From contig NZ_SJDV01000004.1 of the NCBI RefSeq assembly GCF_004332155.1, positions 406,807 through 470,806 on the forward strand: 64,000 nucleotides of DNA. Direction: 5' to 3'. The stretch's first letter is position 1. Each line of letters starts with the position of its first letter. Below, piece after piece: positions 9,468-18,478 of the stretch. The translations under genes and the position numbers were made by a program. The notes beneath the pieces are model-generated. The model was given only the letters and a program-made list of their open reading frames with translations, was not told the DNA's origin and ran no database searches. The stretch is from Gramella sp. KN1008. Lineage in GTDB: Bacteria; Bacteroidota; Bacteroidia; Flavobacteriales; Flavobacteriaceae.

Positions 9468-9749
9468 CTACAGGAATTTATAGATTGCTACTGCCACCGC
9501 AACGATTACGGTTGCCAGTAAGACTCCACGGGCGTGATAGTTCTGTTTCTTTTTTAAAAAAACGAAAAATGGCAGAAAGTTCAGAATGGCACCCAGGGCA
9601 ATTATCTTTCCAAGGTAGCCATTTGCGACTGCGTCCTGGAGGGTTGCGTCCAGCCCGGCTTCAGAAAGCAAACTAACATACAGCAGAACCCCCGCTATAT
9701 TTGCGGCGATACCTGTTAAGAAGCCTGTAAATAGATCCTGTTTAATCAT
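9468..9749 (-). CDS. Small three-helix membrane protein of unknown function between surE and lpxB
   Basis: This 93-residue protein has hydrophobic segments at about residues 8-28, 47-65 and 73-91 and a short basic loop KKKQNYHARG between the last two. I recognise no named domain. Its start overlaps the end of surE by eight bases and its stop lies one base before lpxB, so it is clearly part of the surE-lpxB transcript and very probably a real gene. A link to lipid A synthesis or the envelope is only suggested by position. Confidence 0.8.
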   Translation of the reverse strand: MIKQDLFTGFLTGIAANIAGVLLYVSLLSEAGLDATLQDAVANGYLGKIIALGAILNFLPFFVFLKKKQNYHARGVLLATVIVAVAVAIYKFL

Positions 9750-10524
9750 TAAGAGACCAGCTGCTTAGATCTTTAATAAAATGATGGGCCGTAAGGTCAA
9801 ATTGCACCGGCACTATCGAAACATATCCTTCTGCCAGGGCTTTTTCATCGGTATCTTCGCCATCATCCTTATTCACGAATTTTCCGGTTAACCAGTAATA
9901 TTCCCTTCCCTGGGGGTTTGTTCGTTTATCGAATTCTTCTTCCCAGTGTGCATTTGCCTGTCGGCAAACCTTTACGCCCTTTATTTCCGATTCTTTTAAT
10001 TTAGGAAAATTTACATTTAAAACCACTCCTTTTGGTAGGCCATTCTTTAGGACGTTCCTGGTGATGGTCTTTACATATTTTCTTGTGGGTTCAAAATCGG
10101 CGTTCAATGAATAATCAAGTAAAGAAAAACCTATCGCCGGAATACCTTCTATACCAGCTTCCACTGCCGCGCTCATCGTACCTGAATAAATGACATTTAT
10201 TGAGGAGTTCGATCCGTGGTTGATCCCGCTTACACACAGGTCGGGCTTGCGATGGAGGATCTCCTGCGTGGCGATCTTTACACAATCGGCCGGCGTCCCG
10301 GAACAACTATATTCTTTATGCTTGTAGGTTTCCTTGATGGTGACCTGTTCACAAAAAAGCGTATCACTTATTGTGATGGCATGTCCCATTCCGCTTTGCG
10401 GACTATCTGGTGCCACAACGATCACATCTCCGAGTTCTTTCATTACTTCAACAAGTGTCCTGATTCCCGGTGCAGTAATACCATCATCGTTTGTAACCAG
10501 GATAAGCGGTTTCGATTTATTCAT
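9742..10524 (-). CDS. surE: 5'/3'-nucleotidase SurE
   Basis: This 260-residue metal-dependent phosphatase removes phosphate from nucleoside 5'- and 3'-monophosphates in the cytosol. The N-terminus carries the metal-binding pair N12-D13-D14 in LVTNDDGI. APDSPQSGMGHAIT, SGINHGSN and YSGTMSAAVEA follow, all diagnostic of SurE. Length matches the family. It heads the minus-strand run that continues into lpxB. A TAnnTTTG match lies only one base upstream of the ATG, too close to be an ordinary promoter (see the rejected list). Confidence 0.97.
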   Translation of the reverse strand: MNKSKPLILVTNDDGITAPGIRTLVEVMKELGDVIVVAPDSPQSGMGHAITISDTLFCEQVTIKETYKHKEYSCSGTPADCVKIATQEILHRKPDLCVSGINHGSNSSINVIYSGTMSAAVEAGIEGIPAIGFSLLDYSLNADFEPTRKYVKTITRNVLKNGLPKGVVLNVNFPKLKESEIKGVKVCRQANAHWEEEFDKRTNPQGREYYWLTGKFVNKDDGEDTDEKALAEGYVSIVPVQFDLTAHHFIKDLSSWSLND

Positions 10525-10616
10525 TCAAAAATATTTGGTTTCGCTAAAATAAGAATTTAAATAAGGAAAGCTTATATTAGTGGTTTGACAAAATTAGTGC
10601 CGTTTAACCGACTCAT

Positions 10617-10632
10617 TGGCACAGTTTTTACT
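10617..10632 (+). promoter_or_regulatory. Sigma-54-like -24/-12 element upstream of prc
   Basis: TGGCAC at 10617-10622, five bases, then TTACT at 10628-10632 resembles the RpoN consensus TGGCACN5TTGCW with one mismatch at the -12 GC. A start site near 10643 would leave a leader of about ten bases before the ATG at 10653. The mismatch is at a normally invariant base, so this is a candidate only. Confidence 0.35.
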
Positions 10633-10652
10633 ATACTTATGGTAACCAAACG

Positions 10653-12824
10653 ATGACGAAATTAAAGCGAATTATGAAAAGGAATTTTAAGATTTTAGCG
10701 GTGGTTCTTCTTATGGCCGTTGCTTCCTGTAGTTTTACTACCAAAAAGTTTGATGACCCTAATAAAGATAAGCTGCTAATAGACCTTATTACCTATGTAC
10801 TTAATCAGGGTCATTATGATGCCAAAGACATAAACGACAGTTTTTCAGCTAATGTATATGAAGATTTTCTGGAGGACCTTGATCCTTCCAAGAGATTCTT
10901 TTATGCCGAAGATGTAGAGGAATTCAACAAGTATAAAAAGCAGATAGACGACCAGATAAAAGCTAAGAATATAGACTTTTTTAATCTGGCGTACGCTCGT
11001 TTGGGCAAAAGGATGGAAGAGGCCAGATCTATGTATAAGGAGATTCTTTCCCAGCCTTTTGATTTTACCGAAGAAGAGACCATCAATACAGATTACGATA
11101 ATCTGGAATATGTTTCTTCAAAAGAAGAAATGAGAAAAAGATGGAAAGAGCAATTGAAATTCAATACTCTTATCACCTATTATGATCTCAAACAGGACGA
11201 GAAAAAAAAGAAGGAAAAGGATTCTTCGTATGAAATGAAGTCAGATGCCGAGCTTGAGAAAGAGGCGCGCGAGACCACTATGTCTAATATTGACAGATAT
11301 TATGATTTCACAGACGATCTTGAAAGGGAAGATTATTTTTCAGTTTATATCAATTCCATCGTAGAAGAATTTGATCCGCATACCTTCTATTTTGCTCCTC
11401 AGGATAAAGACAGGTTTGATATAGCCATGTCTGGTAAGCTCGAGGGAATAGGGGCGCGTCTCATTAAGGAAAATGATAATATTACTATTACCGAAGTGAT
11501 TTCGGGAGGTCCGGCCTGGAGAAGTGAGCAGATAAGCGAAGGAGATGTGATCCTTAAGGTAAAGCAGGAAGATGAAAAAGAAGCTGTAAGTATTGCCGGG
11601 ATGCGACTGGACGACGCGGTAGACCTTATCAAAGGCCCAAAAGATACTAAAGTCACCCTTACCGTACGAAAAAAGGTTATGGGTAATATCGAGGAAATAA
11701 CTCTTACCCGTGACGTAATTGAAATTGAGGAAACTTATGCCAAAGCTTCCCTGGTTGAAAAAGAAGGTAGAAAGTTTGGTGTGATCAATCTTCCAAAGTT
11801 CTACTTTGATATGGAAAATTACGAAGAGCGTAACGCGGCTTCAGACATTCAGCAGGATATCATCCGTCTTAAAAAAGAGGGAATGGAAGGTCTTGTCCTG
11901 GACTTAAGGAATAATGGCGGAGGTTCGCTTAAGACTGTGGTGGATATCGCGGGGATGTTTATAGAAAAAGGCCCTATAGTTCAGGTAAAATCCAACGGCC
12001 AGCGTAAAGAGGTTCTAAAGGATGAGGATCCCCAGGTGCTTTGGGATGGCCCATTAGTAATCCTTGTGAACGAACTTTCAGCTTCGGCTTCAGAGATTCT
12101 TGCTGCTGCCATGCAGGATTATAAAAGAGCGATCGTTATAGGTAGTAAGCAAACCTATGGTAAAGGAACCGTGCAGAACGTAATAGACCTTAACCGATGG
12201 TTGAGAAATAATGATATGGGTGATATGGGAGCACTTAAGATCACTACCCAAAAGTTCTATCGTGTTAACGGAGGCTCAACCCAGCTTGAAGGTGTAAAAA
12301 GTGATGTAGTGGTGCCAGATCGTTACAGCTTTGTGGACATAGGAGAAAAAGACCAGGAAAACCCGCTTCCATGGGATAAGATAGATGCTGCCGATTATGA
12401 TATCTGGGATGGATACGTAGGCTATGAAGAGGCTATTGAAGCTAGTAAGAAGAGAATGAGCCAGAATGAGCAGTTAAAGCTTATCGAAGAAAATGCTAAA
12501 TGGGTTAAAGAGCAAAGTGAAGACTCCAGTTATCCTCTTAATTATGAGGTTTATGCTAAGGAGGCTGAACGGGAAAAACAAAAGGCTAAGGAATTTGATG
12601 CTATCAAAGATTATAAGACAGATTTGACCTATAACTCTCTGCCTTACGAAGAAGAACTCTTTGTTAACGATACCGTTCTGAAAGAAAAAAGACAGAGATG
12701 GCACGAAAGCCTTAGTAAGGATGTATATATGGAAGAGGCCATTAATCTTCTATCCGACATGAAAATGAATAATATCACCCGTAATAAAGTTGCTGGTGTG
12801 GAGCGTAAAAAAGTTAAAAATTAA
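10653..12824 (+). CDS. prc: Carboxy-terminal (tail-specific) processing protease Prc/Tsp, lipoprotein form
   Basis: This 723-residue S41A peptidase trims or degrades periplasmic proteins from their C-termini. The N-terminus has a basic stretch, a hydrophobic core and a lipobox-like VASC, so the protein is probably lipid-anchored; ATG at 10674 is an alternative start. An N-terminal helical domain (about 35-225) leads into a PDZ domain (about 245-340) and then the S41 protease core. By alignment to E. coli Prc the catalytic dyad is Ser478 in SASASE and Lys504 in TYGKGTVQ. The C-terminal DUF3340-like segment fills the last 180 residues. Length is close to E. coli Prc (682). It stands alone, with a candidate sigma-54 element upstream and a terminator downstream. 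Confidence 0.95.
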   Translation: MTKLKRIMKRNFKILAVVLLMAVASCSFTTKKFDDPNKDKLLIDLITYVLNQGHYDAKDINDSFSANVYEDFLEDLDPSKRFFYAEDVEEFNKYKKQIDDQIKAKNIDFFNLAYARLGKRMEEARSMYKEILSQPFDFTEEETINTDYDNLEYVSSKEEMRKRWKEQLKFNTLITYYDLKQDEKKKKEKDSSYEMKSDAELEKEARETTMSNIDRYYDFTDDLEREDYFSVYINSIVEEFDPHTFYFAPQDKDRFDIAMSGKLEGIGARLIKENDNITITEVISGGPAWRSEQISEGDVILKVKQEDEKEAVSIAGMRLDDAVDLIKGPKDTKVTLTVRKKVMGNIEEITLTRDVIEIEETYAKASLVEKEGRKFGVINLPKFYFDMENYEERNAASDIQQDIIRLKKEGMEGLVLDLRNNGGGSLKTVVDIAGMFIEKGPIVQVKSNGQRKEVLKDEDPQVLWDGPLVILVNELSASASEILAAAMQDYKRAIVIGSKQTYGKGTVQNVIDLNRWLRNNDMGDMGALKITTQKFYRVNGGSTQLEGVKSDVVVPDRYSFVDIGEKDQENPLPWDKIDAADYDIWDGYVGYEEAIEASKKRMSQNEQLKLIEENAKWVKEQSEDSSYPLNYEVYAKEAEREKQKAKEFDAIKDYKTDLTYNSLPYEEELFVNDTVLKEKRQRWHESLSKDVYMEEAINLLSDMKMNNITRNKVAGVERKKVKN

Positions 12825-12840
12825 TTCTGTCATATTATTG

Positions 12841-12871
12841 AAAACCCGGGATCAAGGTTCCGGGTTTTTTT
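12841..12871 (+). terminator. Rho-independent terminator of prc
   Basis: The stem AACCCGG/CCGGGTT around a ten-base loop is followed by a run of seven T, 17 bases after the prc stop. Confidence 0.8.
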
Positions 12872-12889
12872 ATGGTGTAAACTGAACTG

Positions 12890-12967
12890 ATGAAAAGAAA
12901 ATATATCTATCCGGTAATCATATTATTGATAGCGGCTATTCTTCTGCTGACTGATAAATGCGCTTAA
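12890..12967 (+). CDS. Possible 25-residue membrane micro-protein
   Basis: An ATG at 12890 opens a 25-residue frame with a basic start (MKRKY), an unbroken hydrophobic stretch of about 16 residues and the end TDKCA. It lies just after the prc terminator and its stop overlaps the 3' end of the convergent rodA by four bases. No clear TAnnTTTG element precedes it. The hydrophobic single-helix character and position outside other genes are suggestive, but a frame this short can arise by chance. Confidence 0.25.
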   Translation: MKRKYIYPVIILLIAAILLLTDKCA

Positions 12968-14211
12968 TAAGAGAGTCTGTCAGAATCCAGTTTGATGAAG
13001 ATGAAGATCAGGATCGTAAATCCCCATAAACCTGATCCACCGTAACTGAAAAAGGGTAGGGGAATACCAACCGTTGGAAAGATCCCTATCACCATTCCTA
13101 CGTTAACCAGGAAGTGTAAGAATAATATGCCTATCACTGAATAACCATATACCCTGGTAAACTGGTTTCGTTGTCTTTCGGCCAGTTGGAGCAGCCTGAG
13201 AAGTAGTAGAACAAAGAGTATCACTACCATTGCACTCCCTAAAAATCCCCATTCTTCTCCTACAGTGCTGAATATGTAATCCGTGTGTTGTTCCGGTACA
13301 AAATGACCCTTGGTCTGGGTACCTTCGGTCCAGCCTTTGCCAAACCAGCCTCCGCTGCCTATAGCAATCTCACTTTGATTTGTATTGTAGCCAATTCCGC
13401 GGGAATCCACTTCCTTACCCAGAACAATGTTGAAACGATCACGGTGACGCTGTTCGAATACATTTTCAAAAATATAATTCACCGAAAAACTCAGGCCGAT
13501 TGAAATAATGGTAAAAAGGGTAATAAGCACGCGACCTGGCCTTTTCTTTCTTTTTCTGAAAAATAAAAAGAGACCTATTAACAGAACACCCCCGCTTACC
13601 CAGAAAGGGCCAACCAGAAGGGTTAAAATGAATACGGTTACGGCCGAAAGACCTGTTACAAGGTAAAAACCGGACAGTCCTTCCCTGTAAAGGGGAAAGA
13701 AAAAGGCTGCATAGACCAGGGCACTACCGGGGTCGGGTTGAGGTATAATAAGTAGCGCCGGGATGGCAATAATGATAAAGGCCTGCACCTGATGGCTCAG
13801 CTTTCTTATATTAGTTTGTATGTCGCTTAAATATTTGGCTAGGGCCAGAGCTGTTGCAAATTTGGCAAATTCGGAAGGTTGGATTCCGAAACTGCCAAAG
13901 GAATACCAGGAAGTAGCCCCGGAGATCGTCTTTCCGAAAACGAACAATCCGGCCAGAGATAACAGGGAAACAAGGTAAATGATACTTGAAAATCGCTGGT
14001 AGAACTTAGCTTCTATAGAAAGTATGATAATAATAAGGAAAATACTGAGACCGATAAAAAGCGCCTGCTTTCCATAAGGCTGGCCCAGGTCAAAATAGGA
14101 ACCCGTGTTTGTTCCCAGGGAAGCCGAGTATATATTAGCCCAGCCAAAACAGATTAAAATTAAATAAATAAAAATGCTTATCCAGTCAAATCCCGCGCTG
14201 CTCCTGCTCAT
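12964..14211 (-). CDS. rodA: Rod-shape SEDS peptidoglycan glycosyltransferase RodA
   Basis: This 415-residue SEDS-family polytopic enzyme polymerises lipid II during cell elongation, working with PBP2. Family motifs are visible: SGATSWYSFGSFGIQPSEFAK in the first half, PQPDPGSAL in the middle and the C-terminal GIPLPFFSYGGSG. About ten helices are predicted. The start abuts the mrdA stop, so the RodA-PBP2 pair is translationally linked. It is the last gene of the purH-mre run. Length is slightly longer than E. coli RodA (370) because of a charged loop near the KKRKKRPGR region. Confidence 0.95.
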   Translation of the reverse strand: MSRSSAGFDWISIFIYLILICFGWANIYSASLGTNTGSYFDLGQPYGKQALFIGLSIFLIIIILSIEAKFYQRFSSIIYLVSLLSLAGLFVFGKTISGATSWYSFGSFGIQPSEFAKFATALALAKYLSDIQTNIRKLSHQVQAFIIIAIPALLIIPQPDPGSALVYAAFFFPLYREGLSGFYLVTGLSAVTVFILTLLVGPFWVSGGVLLIGLFLFFRKRKKRPGRVLITLFTIISIGLSFSVNYIFENVFEQRHRDRFNIVLGKEVDSRGIGYNTNQSEIAIGSGGWFGKGWTEGTQTKGHFVPEQHTDYIFSTVGEEWGFLGSAMVVILFVLLLLRLLQLAERQRNQFTRVYGYSVIGILFLHFLVNVGMVIGIFPTVGIPLPFFSYGGSGLWGFTILIFIFIKLDSDRLSY

Positions 14212-16080
14212 TTACTGGTTAATTTTGAAAGGTTCGCCACTAAGTGGTTTGGCATATTCGTCTTCAAGGCTGTGATTTAATATCCATTCTTCCATATCGG
14301 TCCTTGTAATGGTCCCTTTAAGATATTTTTCTATCATTAAGCTGGCAATTCTACCTGCATAGCGACTTCCCCAGTATCCGTTTTCCACAAATACCGCTAA
14401 TGCGATCTTTGGATTCTCTACCGGTGCAAAGGCTATGAATATTGAGTGGTCTGTCAACTGAACCCGTTTGCCGTCAATTTTGGCGAAATTTTCCGCTGTA
14501 CCTGTTTTTCCTGCTATCTCAATACCGGGAATTCGTAGGGTAGATGCCGTTCCGCTTTTATAAACTTCATGCATGCCCTCAACCACCGGGTCGAAATGTT
14601 TTGCATCTATACTGGTATAATTTCTTTTGGTGAACTTTTCATCCTTGATGGGCTTACCTTCTATTTCTTTAAGGATATGCGGGGTGTAATACCATCCTTT
14701 ATTCCCGATGGCCGCCGTCATATTCGCGAGTTGCATGGGAGTCATCAATACCTCACCCTGGCCTATCGCATTAGAAATGGTAGCCGTAGCATACCACTTA
14801 TAGGTAGGATAGTTATATATCTGGTTGTAGTATTCAGAAGAAGGTATCTTTCCGGGTCTTCCAGTTGTAAGATCCGAACCTAGATAATTTCCAAGGCCAA
14901 AACTAGCCAGGTGATCATGCCATACATCCATTCCCTCCTGTGGAGTAGGGTACTTCTCTATAATACGACGGTATACATTCGCGAAATAGGCATTACAGGA
15001 ATTCGCGATCCCGGGGATCATATCCAGGGGACTTCTGTGGGCATGACAGCCAAGTTTTCTTCCTCTTCCGTAGGCATAACCATGATTACAGGAGAATTTA
15101 TCGTTAGTATCAACAATTCCTTCCTGAAGACCTATCAGTGCATTCAGGGTTTTGAAAGGTGAGCCCGGAGGGTATTCGGCCAGAAGTCCGCGGTCGTATA
15201 GCGGTCTGGCAATAGTGTCGTAATATAGTTCGGTAAAATTAGGGGAGCGCTTACGTCCTACAAGTTTTGCCGGATCATAGGTAGGCGCCGTAATTAGCGC
15301 CAGGATCTCCCCACTTCCAGGCTCAAGTGCAACGATGCCTCCTCTTTTGTTTTCCATGAGTTTGGTGCCATACGCCTGGAGTGCCGCATCTATGGTAAGA
15401 CTTATATCCTTACCTTTTTCTGGCAGGGTGTCATATATCCCTTCTTTATAAGGGCCTATATCACGGTTAAATCGATCCTTCTGAATGTATTTAACTCCCT
15501 TTACTCCCCGAAGCAATTCTTCATAATACTCCTCCACGCCTGCACGCCCAATAAGGTCACCAGAAAGATAATACGGATCGCTGTTTACCTTGCTCTGATT
15601 CACTTCGGCTATATAGCCAAGAACATTCGCGCTATGATCAACCTGGTAATCGCGTAAAGATCTCTTCTGAATATAAAATCCCTCATATTTTCTCATTTTC
15701 TCCTGGAGGATGGCATATTCGCTTTTTGTTAGCTGGGGAATCACTACTGAAGGTAACATGGGGGAATATATCCTTGCTTTATCCAGCTTTTTCTCCAGGT
15801 CTTCACGTTCAATGCTTAGAATATTACAGAATTCGGTAGTATCAAAGGGCTTAAGATTCCTGGGAATCACCATCACGTCATAGGAGGGTTGATTGGAGAC
15901 CATAAGCTCACCATTCCTGTCGTAAATATATCCACGCTGGGGATAATCGTAAATGACCTTGATCGCATTATCTCGAGACCTTATGGCAAGCGAGGTGTCT
16001 ACTACCTGTAAATAAAAAAGCCTGCCAATAAATATCAGCCCCGTGGTTAATATGGTTATGTAAAGCAGAATTTTTCTCAT
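14212..16080 (-). CDS. mrdA: Penicillin-binding protein 2, elongasome transpeptidase
   Basis: This 622-residue class B PBP crosslinks peptidoglycan during rod elongation. One N-terminal membrane helix (about residues 4-22) is followed by the PBP dimerisation domain (about 45-215) and the transpeptidase domain. The three active-site motifs are present: S307-P-F-K310 (SxxK), SCN near residue 361 (SxN) and KTG in GKTGTAEN near 525. It overlaps mreD by four bases and is directly joined to rodA, the standard elongasome arrangement. Length matches E. coli PBP2 (633). Confidence 0.95.
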   Translation of the reverse strand: MRKILLYITILTTGLIFIGRLFYLQVVDTSLAIRSRDNAIKVIYDYPQRGYIYDRNGELMVSNQPSYDVMVIPRNLKPFDTTEFCNILSIEREDLEKKLDKARIYSPMLPSVVIPQLTKSEYAILQEKMRKYEGFYIQKRSLRDYQVDHSANVLGYIAEVNQSKVNSDPYYLSGDLIGRAGVEEYYEELLRGVKGVKYIQKDRFNRDIGPYKEGIYDTLPEKGKDISLTIDAALQAYGTKLMENKRGGIVALEPGSGEILALITAPTYDPAKLVGRKRSPNFTELYYDTIARPLYDRGLLAEYPPGSPFKTLNALIGLQEGIVDTNDKFSCNHGYAYGRGRKLGCHAHRSPLDMIPGIANSCNAYFANVYRRIIEKYPTPQEGMDVWHDHLASFGLGNYLGSDLTTGRPGKIPSSEYYNQIYNYPTYKWYATATISNAIGQGEVLMTPMQLANMTAAIGNKGWYYTPHILKEIEGKPIKDEKFTKRNYTSIDAKHFDPVVEGMHEVYKSGTASTLRIPGIEIAGKTGTAENFAKIDGKRVQLTDHSIFIAFAPVENPKIALAVFVENGYWGSRYAGRIASLMIEKYLKGTITRTDMEEWILNHSLEDEYAKPLSGEPFKINQ

Positions 16081-16583
16081 CTGTATTTCCTCGTGAAAAG
16101 TGTAAGACTAAGAAGGATTACGATCACTGTGAATATACTTGAAAAAAACGTTTTTTTCAGTATGATGAGTATATGGTTTAAGCTGAACATTTCCAAGGAA
16201 AATAGTACAAAATGATGTATAAGAACCATTAAAAAAACGTAGCTCAGTTTAGCTCCGAATGGAGTTGCCGAAAGCCGGATGTTTTGATGGTCATAACTTA
16301 TTCCGAATGAAAATCTCAGGAGATTAGGTCTTACAAAAGCTGCAACAAGACATGCCGCGGCATTTATTCCACCACTATCCTCAAAAATGTCGATGCTTAT
16401 ACCAAGCAGGAACGAAAGGAAGAGGAACAGACTTTGATTTCCGGTAAACGGGTAAAGAAGGATGAAGAGAACATAGAGGTAGGGGTTTATGTATCCCGCA
16501 AAATTGATGTTGTTTAGTACCAGTACCTGAAGTAGTACCAGTAAAACAAATCTAAGTGTATTTGATATCAGACTACTGTTCAC
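16077..16583 (-). CDS. mreD: Rod shape-determining membrane protein MreD
   Basis: This 168-residue integral membrane protein has five or six predicted helices and the MreD pattern of an N-terminal hydrophobic run, a short VLFILLYPF segment and a central GISIDIFEDSGGINAAACL segment. MreD links MreC and the peptidoglycan synthases of the elongasome. The family is poorly conserved, so the call rests partly on position: it overlaps mreC by 11 bases upstream and mrdA by four downstream. Confidence 0.9.
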   Translation of the reverse strand: MNSSLISNTLRFVLLVLLQVLVLNNINFAGYINPYLYVLFILLYPFTGNQSLFLFLSFLLGISIDIFEDSGGINAAACLVAAFVRPNLLRFSFGISYDHQNIRLSATPFGAKLSYVFLMVLIHHFVLFSLEMFSLNHILIILKKTFFSSIFTVIVILLSLTLFTRKYR

Positions 16584-17394
16584 TTTCTTCCAGGGCTTTG
16601 ATTTCTTCCTTATTTACATTCTCAATCACGTACACATAGCCTATGTTGGTCATATCGTTGAATAATTCGATATTAATCGTGTAATAACTCTGTGTCTGGT
16701 CCAGTGTAAAATCGTTTATCTTACCAATGGGTAAACCTTTTGGGAAGATCAACGAGCGACCTCCGGTGATTATTGTATCTCCCTTTTGAAGAGGAGCCTG
16801 TCTTGGAACGTCAATTAGTTGGACGATGTTGGGGTTCTCACCATTCCACACGAGACTACCAAAATGATTCGTGTTTTTTAGCTGGGCATTTATCCTCGAG
16901 TTGCTGTTCAGGATTGAAATTACCCTGGAATAATTCTTATTCACCCTGTCAACGATCCCAACGATCCCCTGACTGGTGATCACACCATACTCCGGCTGGA
17001 TCCCTGATTTCTCTCCCCGGTTTAGTGTGAGATAGTTGTTGGGTTTCGCGAAATTGTTGTTTATCACGCGGGCTGTTCTGAACAGGTAATCACCTTCAAA
17101 CGAGGTGCTGTCCAGTTGCTTTTCCACCGAGATACTGTCGTTGATATTTGAAATGATGTTCCGGAGTTTATTATTCTCCTCCAGCAGCCTCTCATTATAT
17201 TCGTCCAGATGTAAATAAGTATTGATGCTGTTTGACCATGAATAGATGCCTCCTGTGACAACATTCGCTGAACTTATAAACCTGCTTTTATGAAAGGCGT
17301 GATTCTGAATGGTAAGGAAAAGGGATACGGCAAGCAGAAACAAGAATAGAATTGAATTCTTATTCTTTATAAGAAAGTTAAAAATCTGCTGCAT
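16573..17394 (-). CDS. mreC: Rod shape-determining protein MreC
   Basis: This 273-residue bitopic protein has one N-terminal helix (about residues 13-27). A coiled-coil segment of about residues 60-95 (EYNERLLEENNKLRNII) is followed by the periplasmic beta-barrel MreC domain, with NRGEKSGIQPEYGVIT and GIVGIVDRVNKNYSRVI. MreC scaffolds PBP2 and RodA in the periplasm. It follows mreB by 14 bases and overlaps mreD. Length and layout are normal for Bacteroidota. Confidence 0.95.
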   Translation of the reverse strand: MQQIFNFLIKNKNSILFLFLLAVSLFLTIQNHAFHKSRFISSANVVTGGIYSWSNSINTYLHLDEYNERLLEENNKLRNIISNINDSISVEKQLDSTSFEGDYLFRTARVINNNFAKPNNYLTLNRGEKSGIQPEYGVITSQGIVGIVDRVNKNYSRVISILNSNSRINAQLKNTNHFGSLVWNGENPNIVQLIDVPRQAPLQKGDTIITGGRSLIFPKGLPIGKINDFTLDQTQSYYTINIELFNDMTNIGYVYVIENVNKEEIKALEESEQ

Positions 17395-17408
17395 AAACTA
17401 AACTTCTC

Positions 17409-18437
17409 CTACTTGATCAAAATTCCTTTATAACGGTTAAGTGTTTTTAGGGTTATACCTGTCCCGCGTACCACCGCACGTAATGGGTCTTCAGCAATAT
17501 AGACCGGCAGATCGGTCTTTTGAGATAAACGTTTGTCCAGTCCTCGTAACATCGATCCACCACCTGCAAGATAGATACCGGTATTATAGATATCTGCTGC
17601 GAGTTCCGGCGGAGTTTGAGAGAGGGTTTCCATTACGGCATCCTCGATCCTTAGAATCGATTTATCCAGAGCTTTGGCGATCTCGCGGTAAGAGATGTTC
17701 ACCTGCTTTGGTTTACCCGTTAACAGATCTCTACCCTGGACGCTCATCTCTTCTGGCGGAACTTCAAGATCTTCAGTCGCCGCGCCTATCTGGATCTTTA
17801 TCTTCTCTGCTGTACGCTCTCCTACATAAAGGTTATGCTGCGTACGCATGTAGTACACTATATCATTAGTGAATACATCCCCGGCTATCTTTACCGATTT
17901 GTCACACACGATACCTCCAAGTGCTATAACCGCGATCTCGGTGGTACCACCTCCTATATCCACGATCATGTTCCCTTTTGGCTGCATGATATCTACCCCA
18001 ATACCAATCGCAGCAGCCATAGGTTCATGAATAAGATAAACCTCTTTTCCATTCACTCTTTCGGCACTTTCTTTTACGGCCCTCATCTCCACCTCGGTAA
18101 TACCGGATGGAATACAAATCACCATTCTAAGTGCTGGCGTGAAAAGCTTTTTCTTAAGTGCCGGAATCTCTTTGATGAACATGGTGAGCATCTTCTCACT
18201 CGCATCAAAATCGGCAATTACACCATCTTTTAACGGGCGAATGGTTTTGATGTTCTCATGAGTCTTACCCTGCATCATTGCTGCTTCTTTACCCACGGCA
18301 GTGATCTTACCCGAAGTTCTGTCACGGGCTACTATCGAAGGGCTGTCTACAACAACTTTATCGTTATGAATTATCAGGGTGTTAGCTGTACCTAAGTCTA
18401 TCGCAATTTCTTCAATGAGAAAGTCAAAAAATCCCAT
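17409..18437 (-). CDS. mreB: Rod shape-determining actin homologue MreB
   Basis: This 342-residue actin-like ATPase forms membrane-associated filaments that direct side-wall synthesis. The phosphate-1 loop IDLGTANTLI, the phosphate-2 loop MIVDIGGGTTEIAVI and the adenosine-binding LAGGGSMLRGL are all visible, and the length is that of typical MreB. It lies 41 bases downstream of purH on the same strand, so it may share the purH transcript; mreC, mreD, mrdA and rodA follow. Confidence 0.97.
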   Translation of the reverse strand: MGFFDFLIEEIAIDLGTANTLIIHNDKVVVDSPSIVARDRTSGKITAVGKEAAMMQGKTHENIKTIRPLKDGVIADFDASEKMLTMFIKEIPALKKKLFTPALRMVICIPSGITEVEMRAVKESAERVNGKEVYLIHEPMAAAIGIGVDIMQPKGNMIVDIGGGTTEIAVIALGGIVCDKSVKIAGDVFTNDIVYYMRTQHNLYVGERTAEKIKIQIGAATEDLEVPPEEMSVQGRDLLTGKPKQVNISYREIAKALDKSILRIEDAVMETLSQTPPELAADIYNTGIYLAGGGSMLRGLDKRLSQKTDLPVYIAEDPLRAVVRGTGITLKTLNRYKGILIK

Positions 18438-18478
18438 AGTGTGTTATAAGTATTGAGGTTTGGGTAAATGTACTAAAA

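Noticed and set aside
10526..10533. TATTTTTG on the minus strand as the surE promoter
   Set aside because: It ends one base before the surE ATG, so transcription would start inside the coding region. No other start codon fits the conserved LVTNDDG region.
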